Of a stretch of DNA of 18,494 bases, positions 16,671 to 18,494 are shown piece by piece; positions within the stretch are counted from its first letter, which is position 1, and each line of letters starts with the position of its first letter. The stretch covers positions 1-18,494 of the forward strand of contig DIUW01000026.1 in NCBI GenBank assembly GCA_002423125.1. Direction: 5' to 3'. The position numbers and the translations under genes are program-made. Under the pieces are notes generated by a model, which was given only the letters and a program-made list of their open reading frames with translations, was not told the origin of the DNA and searched no databases. This stretch comes from Legionellaceae bacterium UBA6148. Lineage in GTDB: Bacteria > Pseudomonadota > Gammaproteobacteria > Legionellales > Legionellaceae.

Positions 16671-18482
16671 ATGTTAAGTATGCAAGTAAAGCCTATTAAT
16701 AATGCAAGTGGCGCCGCCCGCTATTACTTTTCCAAAGACAATTATTACTTCACCGGTGAATTATCCGCAAGTTGGCGAGGAAAAAGTGCTGAGCGCCTTG
16801 CATTGGGTGAGCACGTTAGTGTCGAGCAATTGGAACTGATGTTAAGCGGTGTCTTGCCGAATGGTGAGATCATTGGATTACAATCCGCGAGTGGTGAAAT
16901 CAAGCACCGTGGTGGTTATGACTTAACCTTTTCCGCACCCAAATCGGTTTCCTATTTAGCGCTGGTCACAGGCGATAAAGATTTTATTGATATCCACCAG
17001 AAGGCCGTTCAAAAAGTATTGCAGATCATTGAAAAAGAGGCCGCTCAAGCACGAAAAATGGGGCCGTCTGGTGTGGAATATGAGAAAACAGGCAATCTGG
17101 CTTTCGCAACCATCCTTCATGATACCTCACGCGAACAAGATCCCATGCTACACACGCATGCCCTCATGATGAATCTCACCGAGCGTCTCGATGGAAAATG
17201 GCGTGCGCTGGCTTCTGATATTCGAAAAGAACATGGCACAATGGAATGGGTTATGGCCAATCAAATTTATTTAGGATTGGTGTATCGGTCAGAGCTGGCA
17301 ATGGGGCTCAAATCCAAAGGGCTTGAAATTGCTCCAACCGGTGATCCGCATGGACTCTTTGAAATCAAACATTTTAATCCCGACTTATTAACCACCTTCT
17401 CAAAGCGTCGCACGCAAATTGAGGGACAAGTGGAGACGATGCACTCAAATTCATTAAAAGCGCATGATAGAGCCACCCAAGATACCCGCAAATATAAAAA
17501 AGAAGTCAATCCTGAGACGGTACGTGCAAAATGGATCGATGAGAGTCAAGCGTTAGGGGTGGAGCCATCGACCTATTTAGAGGTCTTACAACAACAAACG
17601 GCTGATGCAAAACAAAGAAGTTCCAGTGAAGTTGATCATGGACAAAGACATGCCGTTCTTGACGCGATAGCCCACCTTGAAGAACGTCGTTTAAGTTTTA
17701 CTTATCAAGACGCACTGCAAGCGAGCCTTTATTTTTCTTTAGGCGAGACGGGCTATGACACGCTCACCCAAAGCATCGAACACGAAATCAAAGCACACCA
17801 TTTAATTGCGCTTGATTTACAAAAAACCCGTTTTACAACCATTGGGTTAATCGCCAAAGAGAAACAGTTGATCGAACAATTGACCACGTTTGCCCCACAA
17901 AAGAAAGGGATCCGACAGGAAAATCGTGGGGTCGACGCATCGGTGCAGAATACAGTAGCGCGCGTTTTGGAAAGCAAACAAGGTGTTATTCGCATTCAAC
18001 AGCAAAGTATTGTCTCAAAAGACATGCTGCTTGCCCTGATTGAATCAGCTACCGACTCGAAAACCATTCGAGTATTAAGCCCCACTCGAACGCTCGCCCA
18101 ATCCATTAATGACACGACCACTAAAAAACCTGAAACCCTTTGGCAATGGCTCACCTCCATCGGCAAAAGTGATCTTGCCCAATCGATTGCGGGTTTTAAT
18201 CATGAGCACAAAGCATCGCACTTGTTACCCTTTTTCAAATCCAAAAAAGAACAAGAGCTCATCATCGTGGATGATGTAGGAAGGTGCGCGCCAGACGACT
18301 TGAGTCAATTATTATCGATTGCGTCAAAACGTGCTGCCAAAGTCATTCTTCTTGAAAAATCACAGGGGTTAACAGGCTTTAAATCGGATATACCCGGTCT
18401 TCTGGACAAAGCGCAGGTACCAACCTATCAAGCGTTTGATAAATCGAAACATGCGCCTGAGATGCAGCTTCATGCTCACTGA
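16671..18482 (+). CDS. traI: TraI, MOBF relaxase truncated before the active helicase
   Basis: This encodes 603 residues; F TraI has 1756. The N-terminal TrwC/TraI relaxase domain (about residues 1-300) nicks oriT and binds the 5' end of the transferred strand. The catalytic tyrosine pairs are Tyr18-Tyr19 and Tyr25-Tyr26 (ARYYFSKDNYYF), and the metal-binding histidines are His150, His161 and His163 (HDTSREQDPMLHTH). KHRGGYDLTFSAPKSVSYLA is a hallmark of the family. Residues about 320-595 (AVLDAIAHLEERRLSFTYQDAL; VLSPTRTLAQSIN; ELIIVDDVGR) match the vestigial helicase-like domain of F TraI. The gene stops inside the right inverted repeat, so the active helicase and C-terminal domain are missing. 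aaggag precedes the ATG. It is probably broken by a repeat insertion rather than naturally short. Confidence 0.9.
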   Translation: MLSMQVKPINNASGAARYYFSKDNYYFTGELSASWRGKSAERLALGEHVSVEQLELMLSGVLPNGEIIGLQSASGEIKHRGGYDLTFSAPKSVSYLALVTGDKDFIDIHQKAVQKVLQIIEKEAAQARKMGPSGVEYEKTGNLAFATILHDTSREQDPMLHTHALMMNLTERLDGKWRALASDIRKEHGTMEWVMANQIYLGLVYRSELAMGLKSKGLEIAPTGDPHGLFEIKHFNPDLLTTFSKRRTQIEGQVETMHSNSLKAHDRATQDTRKYKKEVNPETVRAKWIDESQALGVEPSTYLEVLQQQTADAKQRSSSEVDHGQRHAVLDAIAHLEERRLSFTYQDALQASLYFSLGETGYDTLTQSIEHEIKAHHLIALDLQKTRFTTIGLIAKEKQLIEQLTTFAPQKKGIRQENRGVDASVQNTVARVLESKQGVIRIQQQSIVSKDMLLALIESATDSKTIRVLSPTRTLAQSINDTTTKKPETLWQWLTSIGKSDLAQSIAGFNHEHKASHLLPFFKSKKEQELIIVDDVGRCAPDDLSQLLSIASKRAAKVILLEKSQGLTGFKSDIPGLLDKAQVPTYQAFDKSKHAPEMQLHAH

Positions 18483-18494
18483 TCCCCTCAAATT
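18470..18494. repeat. Right arm of the perfect 25-bp terminal inverted repeat
   Basis: Bases 18470-18494 are the exact reverse complement of bases 1-25. The arm begins at the last base of the Leu codon in the final traI residues (Leu-His-Ala-His) and supplies the traI stop codon TGA (18480-18482). Similarity to F TraI is last seen just before it (VPTYQAF), so the repeat marks the break in traI. Reading outward it begins tcatgctcactgatcccctc, and an internal TG start at 18473 could be the edge of an insertion sequence. No transposase is within the window to confirm that. Confidence 0.9.

Noticed and set aside
18300..18494. Small minus-strand ORF starting from the ATG in the right repeat arm
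   Set aside because: It encodes only a few dozen residues antisense to traI and resembles nothing.

Overview
The window is a compact, single-strand F-type (MPF-F) conjugation operon. Every convincing gene is on the + strand, in the order characteristic of the F plasmid transfer region: traA, traL, traE, traK, traB, traV, traC, traW, traU, trbC, traN, traF, trbB, traH, traG, traD, traI. A small unrecognised ORF precedes traA. The protein families, the overlapping gene junctions and a moderate GC content (mid-40s by eye, not computed) suggest a gammaproteobacterial conjugative plasmid or integrative conjugative element. A Legionellales-type host is plausible but unproven, because no chromosomal marker is present.

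Layout. Bases 1-25 are one arm of a perfect 25-bp inverted repeat; the other arm is the last 25 bases (18470-18494). Bases 22-264 hold a short unknown ORF whose start codon and Shine-Dalgarno lie inside the repeat. Bases 343-3790 encode the pilin (TraA), the inner-membrane assembly proteins (TraL, TraE), and the envelope-spanning core (TraK, TraB, TraV). Bases 3793-10534 encode the ATPase TraC and the periplasmic F-specific set (TraW, TraU, TrbC, TraN, TraF, TrbB). Bases 10531-14707 encode TraH and TraG. After a 103-base gap with a hairpin come the coupling protein TraD and the MOBF relaxase TraI. TraI is cut short at the right-hand repeat.

How the genes work together. TraK, TraB and TraV form the core channel. 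TraL, TraE, TraC, TraG and TraH, with TraW, TraU, TrbC and TraF, assemble the pilus from TraA pilin. TrbB probably handles disulfide bonds in the cysteine-rich periplasmic proteins. TraI nicks and covalently binds the transferred strand, and TraD feeds it to the channel.

What stands out is streamlining and truncation. TraV is 67 aa and TraN 308 aa, against about 170 and 600 aa in F. trbI, trbE, traP, traQ, trbA, trbJ and trbF are missing from their F positions. No entry-exclusion genes lie between traG and traD. TraI retains the relaxase and part of a vestigial helicase-like domain but no active helicase. The end repeats coincide exactly with the traI truncation. The simplest reading is two copies of the same repeat (for example an insertion-sequence end) in opposite orientation flanking this segment; an invertible segment or an assembly or amplification artefact remain alternatives. 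No tRNA, rRNA, CRISPR array, transposase or recombinase gene was seen.
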